Below are positions 1-7,910 of a stretch of 47,067 nucleotides of DNA, one piece after another. The notes below the pieces were generated by a model, which saw only the letters and a program-made list of their open reading frames with translations, did not search any database and had not been told where the DNA came from. A program made the position numbers and the translations under genes. The DNA is from an uncultured Clostridia bacterium (GTDB taxonomy: Bacteria; Bacillota; Clostridia; Oscillospirales; Acutalibacteraceae), in contig CANQGK010000019.1 in the NCBI GenBank assembly GCA_947623175.1, forward strand, positions 1-47,067. Direction: 5' to 3'. The number at the start of each line of letters is the position of its first letter. The first letter of the stretch is position 1.

Positions 1-74
1 TATTTCAAGGACGATGACACAGGCGGCGGATAAATCCGTCCGCCTCGGGCGCATTGTAATCTGATTGCATTGAC
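1..74 (+). mobile_element. Truncated copy A of a TA-flanked miniature element
   Basis: The window opens inside a repeat that matches positions 8352-8425 at 73 of 74 bases. It ends in the shared terminal sequence TGATTGCATTGAC followed by TA (75-76). The inner hairpin at about 21-45 keeps its stem, with a TAAA loop where copy B has GAAA. That single change (G to T) puts a TAA stop into the frame that stays open through copies B and C. The copy lies just before a terminator, so it probably sits in the 3' untranslated region of a gene left of the window. Confidence 0.85.
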
Positions 75-79
75 TACGC

Positions 80-108
80 AAAGCACCCGCACGGGTGCTT
101 TGTTTTTT
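80..108 (+). terminator. Intrinsic terminator of a gene left of the window
   Basis: A perfect 9-bp stem (AAAGCACCC, loop GCAC, GGGTGCTTT) is followed by a T run at 103-108. It points rightward and would end transcription entering from outside the window, after passing through copy A. Confidence 0.8.
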
Positions 109-144
109 AGATTTTTTGTCAATAGTCACAGGGAAAAGGTTAAA

Positions 145-193
145 ACAAAAAAAGCCTCCCGAAACCGCGAATTTACGGTTTTCGGGAGGCTTC
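145..193 (-). terminator. Terminator of the feo operon
   Basis: A long stem pairs AAGCCTCCCGAAA (152-164) with its complement ending at 192, with one bulge and a loop of about 9 nt. On the minus strand it is followed by a T run. It lies about 20 bp past the stop codon of the last feo gene. Confidence 0.85.
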
Positions 194-213
194 GGCTTTT
201 AAAAATGCAGGGT

Positions 214-399
214 TTAATTGTTTTGATTTTGCTCTTTATGGCATTTATCCGCTAAAGCGCAATTTGAACAGCCGCAGCCGCATGAGGATTTACCTTTTTT
301 GCGGTTTATTACAATTGCCGCAATCGCGCCCGCTATCACGGCTAATATAATTGCCGCCGTTATTATCGTGCCTATATTTTCCGTTATATATGCCGTCAT
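214..399 (-). CDS. FeoB-associated Cys-rich membrane peptide
   Basis: A 61-residue peptide with one N-terminal membrane segment (about residues 10-30), a basic stretch NRKKGK, and a cysteine-rich tail with the motif CGCGCSNC and a further Cys in DKCHKE. This is the pattern of the small FeoB-associated Cys-rich proteins found right after feoB in Firmicutes. They are thought to help the Fe(II) permease; whether they bind metal is not settled. A GTG at 408 would overlap the feoB stop. The ATG at 399 has AGGTGA 6 nt upstream and is preferred. It is the last gene before the operon terminator. Confidence 0.85.
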   Translation of the reverse strand: MTAYITENIGTIITAAIILAVIAGAIAAIVINRKKGKSSCGCGCSNCALADKCHKEQNQNN

Positions 400-404
400 T
401 TTGC

Positions 405-2828
405 TCACCTTGCCTTAATTTTTACCGTTTTTGTAAGCTTTGTCGATTCCCTGTAGGGGCGTACAAGCATATAAATCATTCCTGCGAGCACCGCCAATGC
501 TGCGATTAATCCTAACGGGTTTATATTGCCTGTAAATACGCCGCCGAATTGATTTATCATCAAAGAAACGGCGTAAGCGAAGGCGCATTGGTAACCTATC
601 GCAAACCATGTCCATTTGGCGCTGTTCATCTCACGGCGAATGGCGCCTATTGCGGCAAAGCAGGGGGCGCAAAGCAGGTTGAATACTAAGAAGGAGTAAC
701 CCGTAATTCCCGTAAAGGTAGCCGCGAGGGTGGAGTAAACCGAACCCGAACCGCCGTAGAGAATACCCATGGTGCCTACGATGTTTTCCTTTGCGACAAG
801 GCCGGTAATCGAGGCGACCGCCGCCTGCCATCTTCCCCAACCGAGAGGCGCGAATATCCATGCAACGGCGCTTCCTATCCGGGCCAAGAGGGATTTGTTG
901 AGCTCGTCTTCCGCAAGCATGCGAAATCCGCCGTCGGCAAAGCCGAAATATGTGGTAAACCAAACCAAAACGGTGGAAAGCAGAATAATCGTTCCCGCCT
1001 TTTTTATAAAGGACCAGCCGCGCTCCCATGTAGAGCGAAGGACGTTTTTAAGGGTGGGCAGGTGGTATGCCGGAAGCTCCATAACAAACGGCGCCGGATC
1101 GCCCGCGAACATCCGCGTTTTTTTCAGCATAATACCGGATGAAATTATGGCGAGCATACCTATAAAGTAGGCGGAAGTCGCCACGAGCGCCGAACCGCCG
1201 AAAATTGCGCCGGCTATCATCGCGATAAAGGGCACCTTGGCGCCGCAGGGAATAAAGGTTGTAGTCATAATCGTCATTCTGCGGTCGCGTTCGTTTTCAA
1301 TGGTGCGCGAAGCCATAATTCCGGGAATACCGCAGCCCGTAGCGATAAGCATTGGGATGAAGGATTTGCCCGAAAGCCCGAATTTGCGGAATATTCGGTC
1401 AAGCACAAAGGCGATGCGCGCCATATAACCGCATGCTTCGAGGAAGGCGAGCATCAAAAACAGCACAAACATCTGCGGCACAAATCCGAGCACGGCGCCT
1501 ACGCCCGCCACTATACCGTCGAGCACTATTCCGCGGATAACCGCGCCGGCGCCGTCTTCGGCGACCTTTGCGCTGTTAAGCAGATTTTCGATAAGCACGG
1601 GAACTCCGGGTACCCATACGCCGTAATCGGCAGGGTCGGGCTCTTCGCCGTATTTTTCGAGAACCGTAACCGCGTTTCGGTAGTCGGCAAGCGTTGCGGT
1701 CTTGATTTCCGACGCGAGGGTCTCCTCGTCGGTGACCTCGTAGTTGAAATTCCCTGTTGGCGCTTCGCCGTTTTCCTCGATATAGGCGTTAAAACCGTCT
1801 GAAATGAGGGAGGCTTCGGTGTATTCCTCCGCCGCGCTTTCGTAAGCGGAGGAGCCTATCCCTAAAAGATGCCATCCGTCGCCGAAAAGCCCGTCGTTCG
1901 CCCAATCGGTGGCGGCGGAACCGACGCCGACCATGGCTATCCAATAGACAAAGAACATAATAACCGCAAAAATCGGCAGTCCGAGCAGGCGGTTGGTAAC
2001 GACTTTATCGATTTTATCCGACAGGGTAAGGCTGCCCGCCTTTTTCTTTTTATAACAGGACTTTAAAACCGACGCTATGTAAATATAGCGCTCGTTTGTG
2101 ATGATCGACTCCGCGTCGTCGTCAATTTCTGCTTCCGCGGCGGCGATATCCTTTTCGATATGCGCCAGGGTTTCGGGCGGAATATTAAGCTCGCCGAGCA
2201 CCTTTTCGTCTCGCTCGAAAATCTTTACGGCGTACCAGCGTTGGCGTTCCTCGGGATAATCATGCAATACCGCTTCCTCGATATGCGCTATCGCATGCTC
2301 GACCGCGCCCGAAAAGGTGTGCATAGGCAGGGCTTTTTCGGCTTCCGCCGCCGCAATTGCCGCATTCGCCGCTTCCGCGACGCCCGTTCCTCTTAAGGCG
2401 GAAATTTCGACGATTTTGCACCCGAGGCGGCTTGAAAGCTCGGCGGTATCGATTTTATCGCCGTTTTTCTTTACCGCGTCTATCATATTAACGGCGATAA
2501 CCATCGGAATGCCGAGCTCGGCAAGCTGTGTGGTCAAATATAGATTTCTTTCGAGATTGGTTCCGTCGACGATGTTGAGTATTACGTCCGGACGCTCATC
2601 CAACAGATAATTTCTCGCCACGACCTCCTCTAAGGTGTAGGGGGAGAGCGAGTAAATTCCCGGAAGGTCGGTCACGGTTACGTCGGGGTGCTTTTTAAGC
2701 CTGCCCTCCTTTTTTTCGACCGTTACTCCTGGCCAATTTCCCACAAATTGATTGGAGCCGGTAAGCGCGTTGAAAAGGGTGGTTTTGCCGCTGTTGGGGT
2801 TGCCCGCAAGGGCGATTTTGATACTCAT
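405..2828 (-). CDS. feoB: Ferrous iron transport protein B
   Basis: FeoB (807 aa) is the G-protein-coupled permease that takes up Fe(II) across the cytoplasmic membrane. The N-terminal GTPase domain shows G1 GNPNSGKTT (residues 9-17), G3 DLPG (54-57) and G4 NMID (114-117), followed by a helical domain. The membrane core starts near residue 285. It carries the conserved segments ATGCGIPGIMASRTIENERD and FIPCGAKVPFIAMIAG, whose cysteines belong to the translocation path in the family. An acidic insertion of about 110 residues (roughly 310-425) sits between the first and second core membrane segments and should face outside. The start is supported by AAAGGAG. Two feoA genes lie upstream and the Cys-rich peptide gene downstream. 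Confidence 0.97.
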   Translation of the reverse strand: MSIKIALAGNPNSGKTTLFNALTGSNQFVGNWPGVTVEKKEGRLKKHPDVTVTDLPGIYSLSPYTLEEVVARNYLLDERPDVILNIVDGTNLERNLYLTTQLAELGIPMVIAVNMIDAVKKNGDKIDTAELSSRLGCKIVEISALRGTGVAEAANAAIAAAEAEKALPMHTFSGAVEHAIAHIEEAVLHDYPEERQRWYAVKIFERDEKVLGELNIPPETLAHIEKDIAAAEAEIDDDAESIITNERYIYIASVLKSCYKKKKAGSLTLSDKIDKVVTNRLLGLPIFAVIMFFVYWIAMVGVGSAATDWANDGLFGDGWHLLGIGSSAYESAAEEYTEASLISDGFNAYIEENGEAPTGNFNYEVTDEETLASEIKTATLADYRNAVTVLEKYGEEPDPADYGVWVPGVPVLIENLLNSAKVAEDGAGAVIRGIVLDGIVAGVGAVLGFVPQMFVLFLMLAFLEACGYMARIAFVLDRIFRKFGLSGKSFIPMLIATGCGIPGIMASRTIENERDRRMTIMTTTFIPCGAKVPFIAMIAGAIFGGSALVATSAYFIGMLAIISSGIMLKKTRMFAGDPAPFVMELPAYHLPTLKNVLRSTWERGWSFIKKAGTIILLSTVLVWFTTYFGFADGGFRMLAEDELNKSLLARIGSAVAWIFAPLGWGRWQAAVASITGLVAKENIVGTMGILYGGSGSVYSTLAATFTGITGYSFLVFNLLCAPCFAAIGAIRREMNSAKWTWFAIGYQCAFAYAVSLMINQFGGVFTGNINPLGLIAALAVLAGMIYMLVRPYRESTKLTKTVKIKAR

Positions 2829-2846
2829 AAATTTCTCCTTTCTATG

Positions 2847-2866
2847 CGGATTTTATAGAAAATCCG
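2847..2866. other. Short perfect hairpin between feoA and feoB
   Basis: Arms CGGATTTT and AAAATCCG flank an ATAG loop. It lies just upstream of the feoB ribosome binding site. It could be an mRNA processing or stability hairpin in the feo transcript, or a weak attenuator; no T run follows on the minus strand. Confidence 0.5.
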
Positions 2867-2870
2867 GCTT

Positions 2871-2890
2871 TGGTTAACGTCAGTTAACCA
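2871..2890. promoter_or_regulatory. Perfect inverted repeat in the feoA-feoB gap
   Basis: TGGTTAAC and GTTAACCA are perfect 8-bp arms around a GTCA spacer. The GGTTAAC half-sites resemble DtxR/IdeR-type iron boxes, so this may be an internal operator for the regulator at 3701. An RNA hairpin role is equally possible. Confidence 0.5.
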
Positions 2891-2903
2891 GCGTGCAAAA
2901 AAA

Positions 2904-3125
2904 TTATTCGATCTCGATCATGTCGGCGTCGGCTTTACGCAGGGTAAGCTCGTAGCCTCGAACGGTGACCTCCAAAGGATCGCCGAGTGGGGCGATTTTT
3001 CGGATATAGACCTCGGTGCCGCGCGTTATGCCCATATCCATAATACGCCGCTTTACGGCTCCCTCGCCGTGAAGTCTCACCACCTTTACGGTTTCGCCGA
3101 TTTTTGCATCCTTAAAGGTTCTCAT
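2904..3125 (-). CDS. feoA: FeoA-family protein, FeoB-proximal copy
   Basis: A 73-residue SH3-like FeoA protein, a small cytoplasmic partner thought to modulate FeoB. The family hallmark is visible: a Gly-rich strand, then AVKRRIMDMGITRGTEV, IRKIAPLGDPLEV and a final GYELTLRKADADMIEI. An upstream in-frame start at 3143 is possible, but the ATG at 3125 has AGGAG about 8 nt before it and fits the usual N-terminus (MRTFKDAKIGE). It is the second of two tandem feoA genes. Confidence 0.92.
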   Translation of the reverse strand: MRTFKDAKIGETVKVVRLHGEGAVKRRIMDMGITRGTEVYIRKIAPLGDPLEVTVRGYELTLRKADADMIEIE

Positions 3126-3203
3126 AAATACATCTCCTCTCAAAAGCTTTTATAATACCGTATATTCCGGCGCGAAAGCGGGTTTTATGCGGCTTTTCGC
3201 GCT

Positions 3204-3416
3204 TTATACCATTATTTTTCCCGCAGTTTCTTTGCTTATTGCAACCCGCGTTTCTTTGACGTTTACTATCAAATTCCCGCCGAGCGACGCTATCACCGTA
3301 ACCCTGCCGCCTACGACAAATCCCAAATTTTCGAGGTGCTTTTTTACCTCTTTGCTTCCGCCGATTTTTTTAACGATATTTTCTTCGCCCGTATTTGCAA
3401 GCGCTAAAGGCAGCAT
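3204..3416 (-). CDS. feoA: FeoA-family protein, promoter-proximal copy
   Basis: A 70-residue second FeoA. It keeps the core (KKHLENLGFVVGGRVTVIA, then GGNLIVNVKETRVAISKE) but differs clearly from its neighbour, so the two are paralogues and not a recent duplication. GGAGGAGA lies 5 nt before the ATG. Tandem divergent feoA genes upstream of feoB are common in Clostridia; the two copies may have separate roles in GTPase regulation, which is inference. Confidence 0.9.
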   Translation of the reverse strand: MLPLALANTGEENIVKKIGGSKEVKKHLENLGFVVGGRVTVIASLGGNLIVNVKETRVAISKETAGKIMV

Positions 3417-3464
3417 ATCGGTCTCCTCCGTTTATCCTAAAATTAAAACTGCAAGCCGCCGTAA

Positions 3465-3481
3465 GTTACCTATGGCTAACC
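3465..3481. promoter_or_regulatory. DtxR-type operator overlapping the feo transcript start
   Basis: Read on the minus strand this is GGTTAGCCATAGGTAAC, an imperfect palindrome close to the DtxR/IdeR consensus half-sites AGGTTAGCCTAACCT. It lies just downstream of the predicted feo transcription start (about 3486), where bound repressor would block initiation. The likely ligand is the protein encoded at 3701. Confidence 0.6.
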
Positions 3482-3492
3482 GCTACGTATAT

Positions 3493-3521
3493 ATTATAGT
3501 TACCCAAGGGTTACTTGTCAA
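3493..3521 (-). promoter_or_regulatory. Consensus sigma-A promoter of the feo operon
   Basis: On the minus strand the -35 TTGACA (3516-3521) and -10 TATAAT (3493-3498) match consensus exactly, with a 17-bp spacer. The spacer itself is an imperfect palindrome (3499-3514). A promoter this strong would be expected to need tight repression by iron. Confidence 0.9.
3499..3514. promoter_or_regulatory. Operator-like palindrome filling the feo promoter spacer
   Basis: GTTACCCAAGGGTTAC is an imperfect palindrome occupying almost the whole gap between the -35 and -10 boxes. Together with the site at 3465-3481 it gives two candidate repressor sites on one face of the promoter. Confidence 0.6.
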
Positions 3522-3576
3522 GAGTTTTTTTAAAAATTTTTTAAAATTTTTTTGTGTTTGCGGCAAAGGTTAATTA

Positions 3577-3614
3577 TTGATTTATGTAATATTTTATGGT
3601 AAAATATCCATAAA
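3577..3614 (+). promoter_or_regulatory. Promoter and inverted repeat of the DtxR-family gene
   Basis: TTGATT (3577-3582), a 17-bp spacer and TAAAAT (3600-3605) make a plausible sigma-A promoter. The -10 box is bracketed by the inverted repeat TTTATGG (3593-3599) and CCATAAA (3608-3614). This suggests its own, different operator. The leader is about 90 nt. Confidence 0.55.
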
Positions 3615-3700
3615 CGACAATAACGGCGAGGTTTGAGAACGCCGCGCCCGTATGGGATTTTGATTACGATACAAGCTATTGAAAGACGGAGGGAAAACTT

Positions 3701-4063
3701 ATGTCAATAAAAGAATCCGGCGAAATGTATCTGGAGACGGTGCTTATCCTTTCCCGAAAAAAGAATATTGTGAGAGCTATAGACGTTGTGGAATATATGG
3801 GCTTTTCAAAGCCCGCCGTGAGTCGGGCGCTCGGGAAGCTGAGAAGCGAAAAGCTTATTATTATCGACGGCAACGGTTTTATCGCCTTTACCGAAAGCGG
3901 CAGACGGCTTGCCGAAAAGGTTTACGAGCGGCATATTATTTTAACCGAATTTATCAAAGGGCTCGGTGTGGATGAGGAAACCGCCTCCGCCGACGCATGC
4001 AAAATCGAGCATGTAATAAGCGACAAAACCTTTGAAGCCGTAAAGGCGAGCTTGAAACGGTAA
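3701..4063 (+). CDS. DtxR/MntR-family metal-dependent repressor (short form)
   Basis: A 120-residue regulator with an N-terminal winged helix (GEMYLETVLILS, then VVEYMGFSKPAVSRALGKL as recognition helix). It also has the dimerisation/metal region ending in DACKIEHVIS, where Cys, Glu and His match metal ligands of the family. It lacks the C-terminal SH3 domain of full DtxR, so it resembles MntR or shorter clostridial members. GGAGG precedes the ATG. It is divergent from the feo operon, whose promoter carries DtxR-like palindromes, so it most likely represses feo when Fe(II) is plentiful; Mn(II) sensing cannot be excluded. Confidence 0.88.
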   Translation: MSIKESGEMYLETVLILSRKKNIVRAIDVVEYMGFSKPAVSRALGKLRSEKLIIIDGNGFIAFTESGRRLAEKVYERHIILTEFIKGLGVDEETASADACKIEHVISDKTFEAVKASLKR

Positions 4064-4100
4064 ATTTGCAGGTTTAAATTTTTTAAGGACAGTGTTTAGT

Positions 4101-4991
4101 ATGACTCTTGAGCTTAATGACGTTGAAAAATCGTTTGGCGAAAAGCAGGTTTTAAAGGGCGTTTCCTTCAAAGCGGAGGGCGGCAAGGCTTTCGGTCTGC
4201 TCGGGCGAAACGGCGCGGGAAAAACCACCTCCATACGGATTATGATGAACGTCTTTTCCGCCGACGGCGGCGAGGTGCTTTTTGACGGAAAGCCGATAAA
4301 TTATGACGAGGTGCAGTTCGGATATCTTCCCGAGGAGCGCGGACTTTACCCCAAAAAGAAAATATCCGAGCAGTTGGTATACTTTGCCGAGCTTAAGGGT
4401 ATGCGGCATACGGACGCCGTCGCGTCGGTCGATTATTGGCTTAAAAGGCTCGGCATGGCGGAGTACCGCGGCAAGCGGCTCGACACCCTTTCAAAGGGCA
4501 ATCAGCAAAAAATCCAGCTTGTCACCGCTCTTGCGCATGATCCGCAGGTAGTAATACTCGACGAGCCCTTTTCGGGGCTTGATCCGGTAAATGCGATGCT
4601 TTTAAAAGATGTCGTAAAGGAGATCATCGCAAAGGGTAAAATTGTTTTGTTTTCAAGCCACCAAATGAATTATATAGAAGAATTCTGCGACAGCATAGCC
4701 ATTATAAACGGCGGTAAAATCGTGCTTGAGGGCGATCTGCACACCATTAAGCGCAACTATCCGAGAAACCGGCTTGTCGTGCGGTCGGTTAAGGCGGCGG
4801 ATATTGCGAAAGAATATAAGGACCGCTGTAAAGCGGGCGACGACGGCGCGCTTTATATCACCCTTGCGGATCCCGACGAAAAGCATGCCGTCATAAAAAA
4901 GCTTGCCGAAAGCTATGACATTGACGAAATCAGGGTTTTTGAGCCTTCGTTAAACGATATTTTCGTAGAGTATACCGAAAATAACATCTGA
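4101..4991 (+). CDS. ABC exporter ATPase, NatA-like
   Basis: A 296-residue ATP-binding subunit. Walker A is GRNGAGKTT (about residue 36). The signature LSKGNQQKIQL is the variant typical of the NatA/YhaQ group. Walker B is VVILDEPFSGLDP, and the H-loop is SSHQM. The C-terminal 80 residues form the usual extra domain of this family. The GTG at 4092 lies too close to AAGGA (4085-4089); the ATG at 4101 is well spaced. It pairs with the permease 13 bp downstream. NatAB exports Na+ in Bacillus, but the substrate here is unknown. Confidence 0.9.
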   Translation: MTLELNDVEKSFGEKQVLKGVSFKAEGGKAFGLLGRNGAGKTTSIRIMMNVFSADGGEVLFDGKPINYDEVQFGYLPEERGLYPKKKISEQLVYFAELKGMRHTDAVASVDYWLKRLGMAEYRGKRLDTLSKGNQQKIQLVTALAHDPQVVILDEPFSGLDPVNAMLLKDVVKEIIAKGKIVLFSSHQMNYIEEFCDSIAIINGGKIVLEGDLHTIKRNYPRNRLVVRSVKAADIAKEYKDRCKAGDDGALYITLADPDEKHAVIKKLAESYDIDEIRVFEPSLNDIFVEYTENNI

Positions 4992-5004
4992 AAGAGGGGA
5001 AAAC

Positions 5005-6261
5005 ATGAAACAGTTTTGGAAAATTCTTAAATTTGAGCTTAAAAATTACTTTTCCAAGAAGGTATTTATTATCGTTACCCTGCTTTTGGTTGCGGTAATA
5101 GCGGCGGTAATGTTTATTCCGAGAATTACGAGCCTGTTTGAAAGCGACGGCAATGCCGACTCTGCCGATGCCGAATCGTCCGCAGCTTCCGACGTTATGC
5201 TTGTAAAAGCCGACGCGGGAGAGAATGCGGAGGTTATAAAGGAATACTTTGAAGCGGAGTTTCCCGAATACAAAGTCGAGCTTACCGACGACGACCTTGA
5301 CGGTATAAAGGCTAAAATCACCGACGGCGACGCCGAATGCGCCTTTGTGCTCACTTCGCCGACGGAGTATACTTATTATGTGGACAATCTTTCCATGTAC
5401 GATCAAAATACCGCCGTGGCGGACGAAGCTTTGCAGAGCATTTACCGCATAAACGCCATGACCGCAAGCGGCATGACGCCCGAGCAGGCAAACGAGGTTA
5501 TGAATATTCAAATCACGGGCAAAACCGAAAGCCTCGGCAAGAACCAGATGCAGAATTTTTATTATACCTACATTATGATTTTTGCGCTGTATTTTGTAAT
5601 TCTTTTGTACGGGCAAATGGTTACCTCGAGTGTCGCCACGGAAAAAAGCTCGAGGGCTATGGAGCTTTTGATAACAAGCGCGAAGCCTGTCGCTATGATG
5701 TTCGGCAAGGTTATATCCTCCTGCATTGCGGGGCTTACCCAGCTGGCGGTCGTTTTCGGCTCGGCGATACTCTTTTACAATATAAATAAATCCTATTGGA
5801 GTCAAAATATACTTATAGGTTCTATTTTCAATATCCCGTCCGGACTGCTTGTGTTTATGCTGGTATTCTTTATACTCGGATTTTTGATATACGCCTTTTT
5901 GTACGGCGCCGTCGGTTCTACGGTTTCAAAGCTTGAGGACGTAAATTCCGCGGTTATGCCCCTTACCTATATGTTTATTTTCGCCTTTATCGTGGTTATG
6001 TTCTCTATGGGCTCCGGCGAGGTTGACAATATTTTGATGAAGGTTTGCTCCTATATCCCCTTTACTTCGCCGATGGCTATGTTTACCCGCATTGCTATGA
6101 GCAGGGTGCCGTGGTATGAAATTGCGGCGTCGATTTTGATTTTAACGGTATCAACGATCGGAATAGGCGTCCTTTCGGCAAAAATATACCGCGTAGGGGT
6201 TTTGCTCTACGGTACGCCGCCGAAGTTTAAAACGATACTCAAGCTTATTAAAAAATCGTAA
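5005..6261 (+). CDS. ABC exporter permease, NatB-like (ABC-2 type)
   Basis: A 418-residue membrane subunit: one N-terminal membrane segment (about 20-40), a large external domain (about 45-185) rich in Asp/Glu, then five to six segments from about residue 190. The motif SVATEKSSRAMELLITSAKP marks the ABC-2 permease/NatB fold. AAAGAGGGG precedes the ATG. It forms a two-gene operon with the ATPase upstream. The substrate cannot be read from the sequence; cations, lipids and antimicrobial peptides are all known for relatives. Confidence 0.88.
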   Translation: MKQFWKILKFELKNYFSKKVFIIVTLLLVAVIAAVMFIPRITSLFESDGNADSADAESSAASDVMLVKADAGENAEVIKEYFEAEFPEYKVELTDDDLDGIKAKITDGDAECAFVLTSPTEYTYYVDNLSMYDQNTAVADEALQSIYRINAMTASGMTPEQANEVMNIQITGKTESLGKNQMQNFYYTYIMIFALYFVILLYGQMVTSSVATEKSSRAMELLITSAKPVAMMFGKVISSCIAGLTQLAVVFGSAILFYNINKSYWSQNILIGSIFNIPSGLLVFMLVFFILGFLIYAFLYGAVGSTVSKLEDVNSAVMPLTYMFIFAFIVVMFSMGSGEVDNILMKVCSYIPFTSPMAMFTRIAMSRVPWYEIAASILILTVSTIGIGVLSAKIYRVGVLLYGTPPKFKTILKLIKKS

Positions 6262-6294
6262 TGGAAATTTTAAAAAAAGAAAGACGGAATTAAA

Positions 6295-7485
6295 ATGTTA
6301 TCTTTGGACAAAGTATTCGACGCTCAAACGGTGCTTAAAAGCATTATCCGTGAAACCGCCATGGTAAGGGCGTACGGCACGGCTCCCGACTGTGAGCTAT
6401 ATTTGAAGCCCGAAAATTTACAGATCACCGGTTCCTTTAAGGTGCGCGGTTCGGCGTATAAAATCGCCATGCTCTCGGACGAGGAAAAGCAAAGGGGAGT
6501 TATCGCCTGCTCCGCGGGAAACCATGCGCAGGGAGTCGCGCTTGCGGCGACTAAAAACGGCATAAAATCCTTGATTTGTCTGCCCGACAGCGCGCCCATT
6601 TCCAAGGTCGAGGCTACCAAGGGCTTCGGAGCGGAGGTGTGTCTGGTTGAGGGCTGTTATGACGACGCTTATCAAAAAGCGCTTGAGCTTAAGGAAAGCG
6701 AGGGTTACACCTTTGTGCACCCGTTTGACGACGAAAACGTTATCGCGGGGCAGGGAACCATTGCGCTCGAAATTTTGAACGGGCTCGACAACATCGACGC
6801 TATAGTGGTGCCCGTGGGCGGCGGCGGACTTATTTCCGGCATAGCCTATACCGCCAAGCACATAAGACCTTCCGTAAAGGTCTACGGCGTGCAGGTCACG
6901 GGCGCGCCGAGCATGTATAACGCGATAAAGAAGGGTGAAATCGAGTCGCTCGACGCGGTTTCCACCATTGCGGACGGTATCGCGGTCAAGACGCCGGGGG
7001 AAAATACCTACGCTATTGTGAACGAATACGTAGACGACATCGCGCTGGTATCCGACGATGAGGTGGCAAGCGCCATTCTCACCCTTATCGAAAAGCAAAA
7101 AATGATCGCCGAGGGCGCGGGCGCCGCGGCGGTAGCGGCGGTAATGTTCAATAAATTCGACCTTAAGGGCAAACGGGTCGCGGCGGTCGTGTCGGGCGGC
7201 AATATCGATGTTACGAGCCTGTCGCGCGTTATAGATCGCGGATTGCGCAACTCCGGCAGGTCGACAAGCCTGCTTATAGAGCTTATCGACAAGCCCGGAC
7301 AGCTTAATGAAATTTCCCGCATAATCGCCGAATGCGGCGGCAACGTGACCGGCGTTCATTACGAAAAGGGCAATACCGAAAGCGTTAACGGTTGTTTCCT
7401 GCGTATGGAAATGGAAACGAGAGATTTTGAGCATGTAAACCTGATCACGCAAAGCTTGCGCGACGGCGGATTTAAAACAGTTTAA
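6295..7485 (+). CDS. ilvA: Threonine ammonia-lyase with ACT domain
   Basis: A PLP enzyme (396 aa) that deaminates threonine (and serine) to 2-oxobutyrate and ammonia. The PLP lysine lies in [10 protein letters not shown] (Lys49), the phosphate-binding loop is GGGGL (175-179), and SAGNHAQG is the substrate loop. A single C-terminal ACT domain (about 325-396) suggests allosteric control. The single short ACT is closer to the TdcB-like/clostridial IlvA type than to the long two-ACT biosynthetic enzyme, so the symbol is approximate. The next gene is ridA, which removes the reactive enamine made by this reaction. Confidence 0.93.
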   Translation: MLSLDKVFDAQTVLKSIIRETAMVRAYGTAPDCELYLKPENLQITGSFKVRGSAYKIAMLSDEEKQRGVIACSAGNHAQGVALAATKNGIKSLICLPDSAPISKVEATKGFGAEVCLVEGCYDDAYQKALELKESEGYTFVHPFDDENVIAGQGTIALEILNGLDNIDAIVVPVGGGGLISGIAYTAKHIRPSVKVYGVQVTGAPSMYNAIKKGEIESLDAVSTIADGIAVKTPGENTYAIVNEYVDDIALVSDDEVASAILTLIEKQKMIAEGAGAAAVAAVMFNKFDLKGKRVAAVVSGGNIDVTSLSRVIDRGLRNSGRSTSLLIELIDKPGQLNEISRIIAECGGNVTGVHYEKGNTESVNGCFLRMEMETRDFEHVNLITQSLRDGGFKTV

Positions 7486-7502
7486 AAAAGGAGTATAAAT
7501 TT

Positions 7503-7877
7503 ATGAAAAAGACAGAAACCAAGCTTGCTCCGGCGGCTATAGGCCCCTACTCGCAGGGTATCGTTGCGGGCGATTTGATCTTTACCTCGGGGCAAATTCC
7601 GCTCAATCCCGAAACGGGGCTTATCGAGGGCGAAAACATAACCGAGCAGACTCACCGCGTATGCAAAAATCTCGAAGCGGTGCTCACCGCCGCCGGCGGA
7701 AGCCTTAAAACGGTTGTAAAAACGGTATGCTTTTTAAGCGATATGGCGGATTTTGCCGCATTTAACGAGGTCTACGCGCAATATTTTACCGAAAAGCCCG
7801 CGCGTTCCTGCGTCGCGGTAAAGGAGCTTCCGAAAGGCGCGCTCGTCGAGGTAGAGGCAATCGCCGAAAAGGCGTAA
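7503..7877 (+). CDS. ridA: RidA family enamine/imine deaminase
   Basis: A 124-residue RidA (YjgF/YER057c) protein. It hydrolyses the 2-aminoacrylate or 2-aminocrotonate intermediate released by threonine/serine dehydratases, protecting PLP enzymes. The conserved catalytic Arg is Arg101 in [16 protein letters not shown], and the family end LVEVEAIA is present; GPYSQGI and [13 protein letters not shown] are also typical. It starts 17 bp after the threonine ammonia-lyase with a GGAG-type site, so the two are surely co-transcribed and functionally linked. Confidence 0.95.
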   Translation: MKKTETKLAPAAIGPYSQGIVAGDLIFTSGQIPLNPETGLIEGENITEQTHRVCKNLEAVLTAAGGSLKTVVKTVCFLSDMADFAAFNEVYAQYFTEKPARSCVAVKELPKGALVEVEAIAEKA

Positions 7878-7910
7878 AGCTTTTTTGGCTTTTTTGCAAG
7901 GAGAAGGCTT

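Noticed and set aside
70-255. Small plus-strand frame at the window start
   Set aside because: It crosses the element end, two terminators and the antisense of the Cys-rich peptide gene.
4930-5805. Minus-strand frame of 291 codons
   Set aside because: Antisense to the ABC permease; Arg/His/Tyr-rich with no motif or ribosome binding site.
6418-7452. Long open frame (344 codons) on the minus strand
   Set aside because: It lies wholly antisense to the threonine ammonia-lyase gene, has no recognisable domain and reads as low-complexity His/Arg-rich sequence typical of shadow frames.
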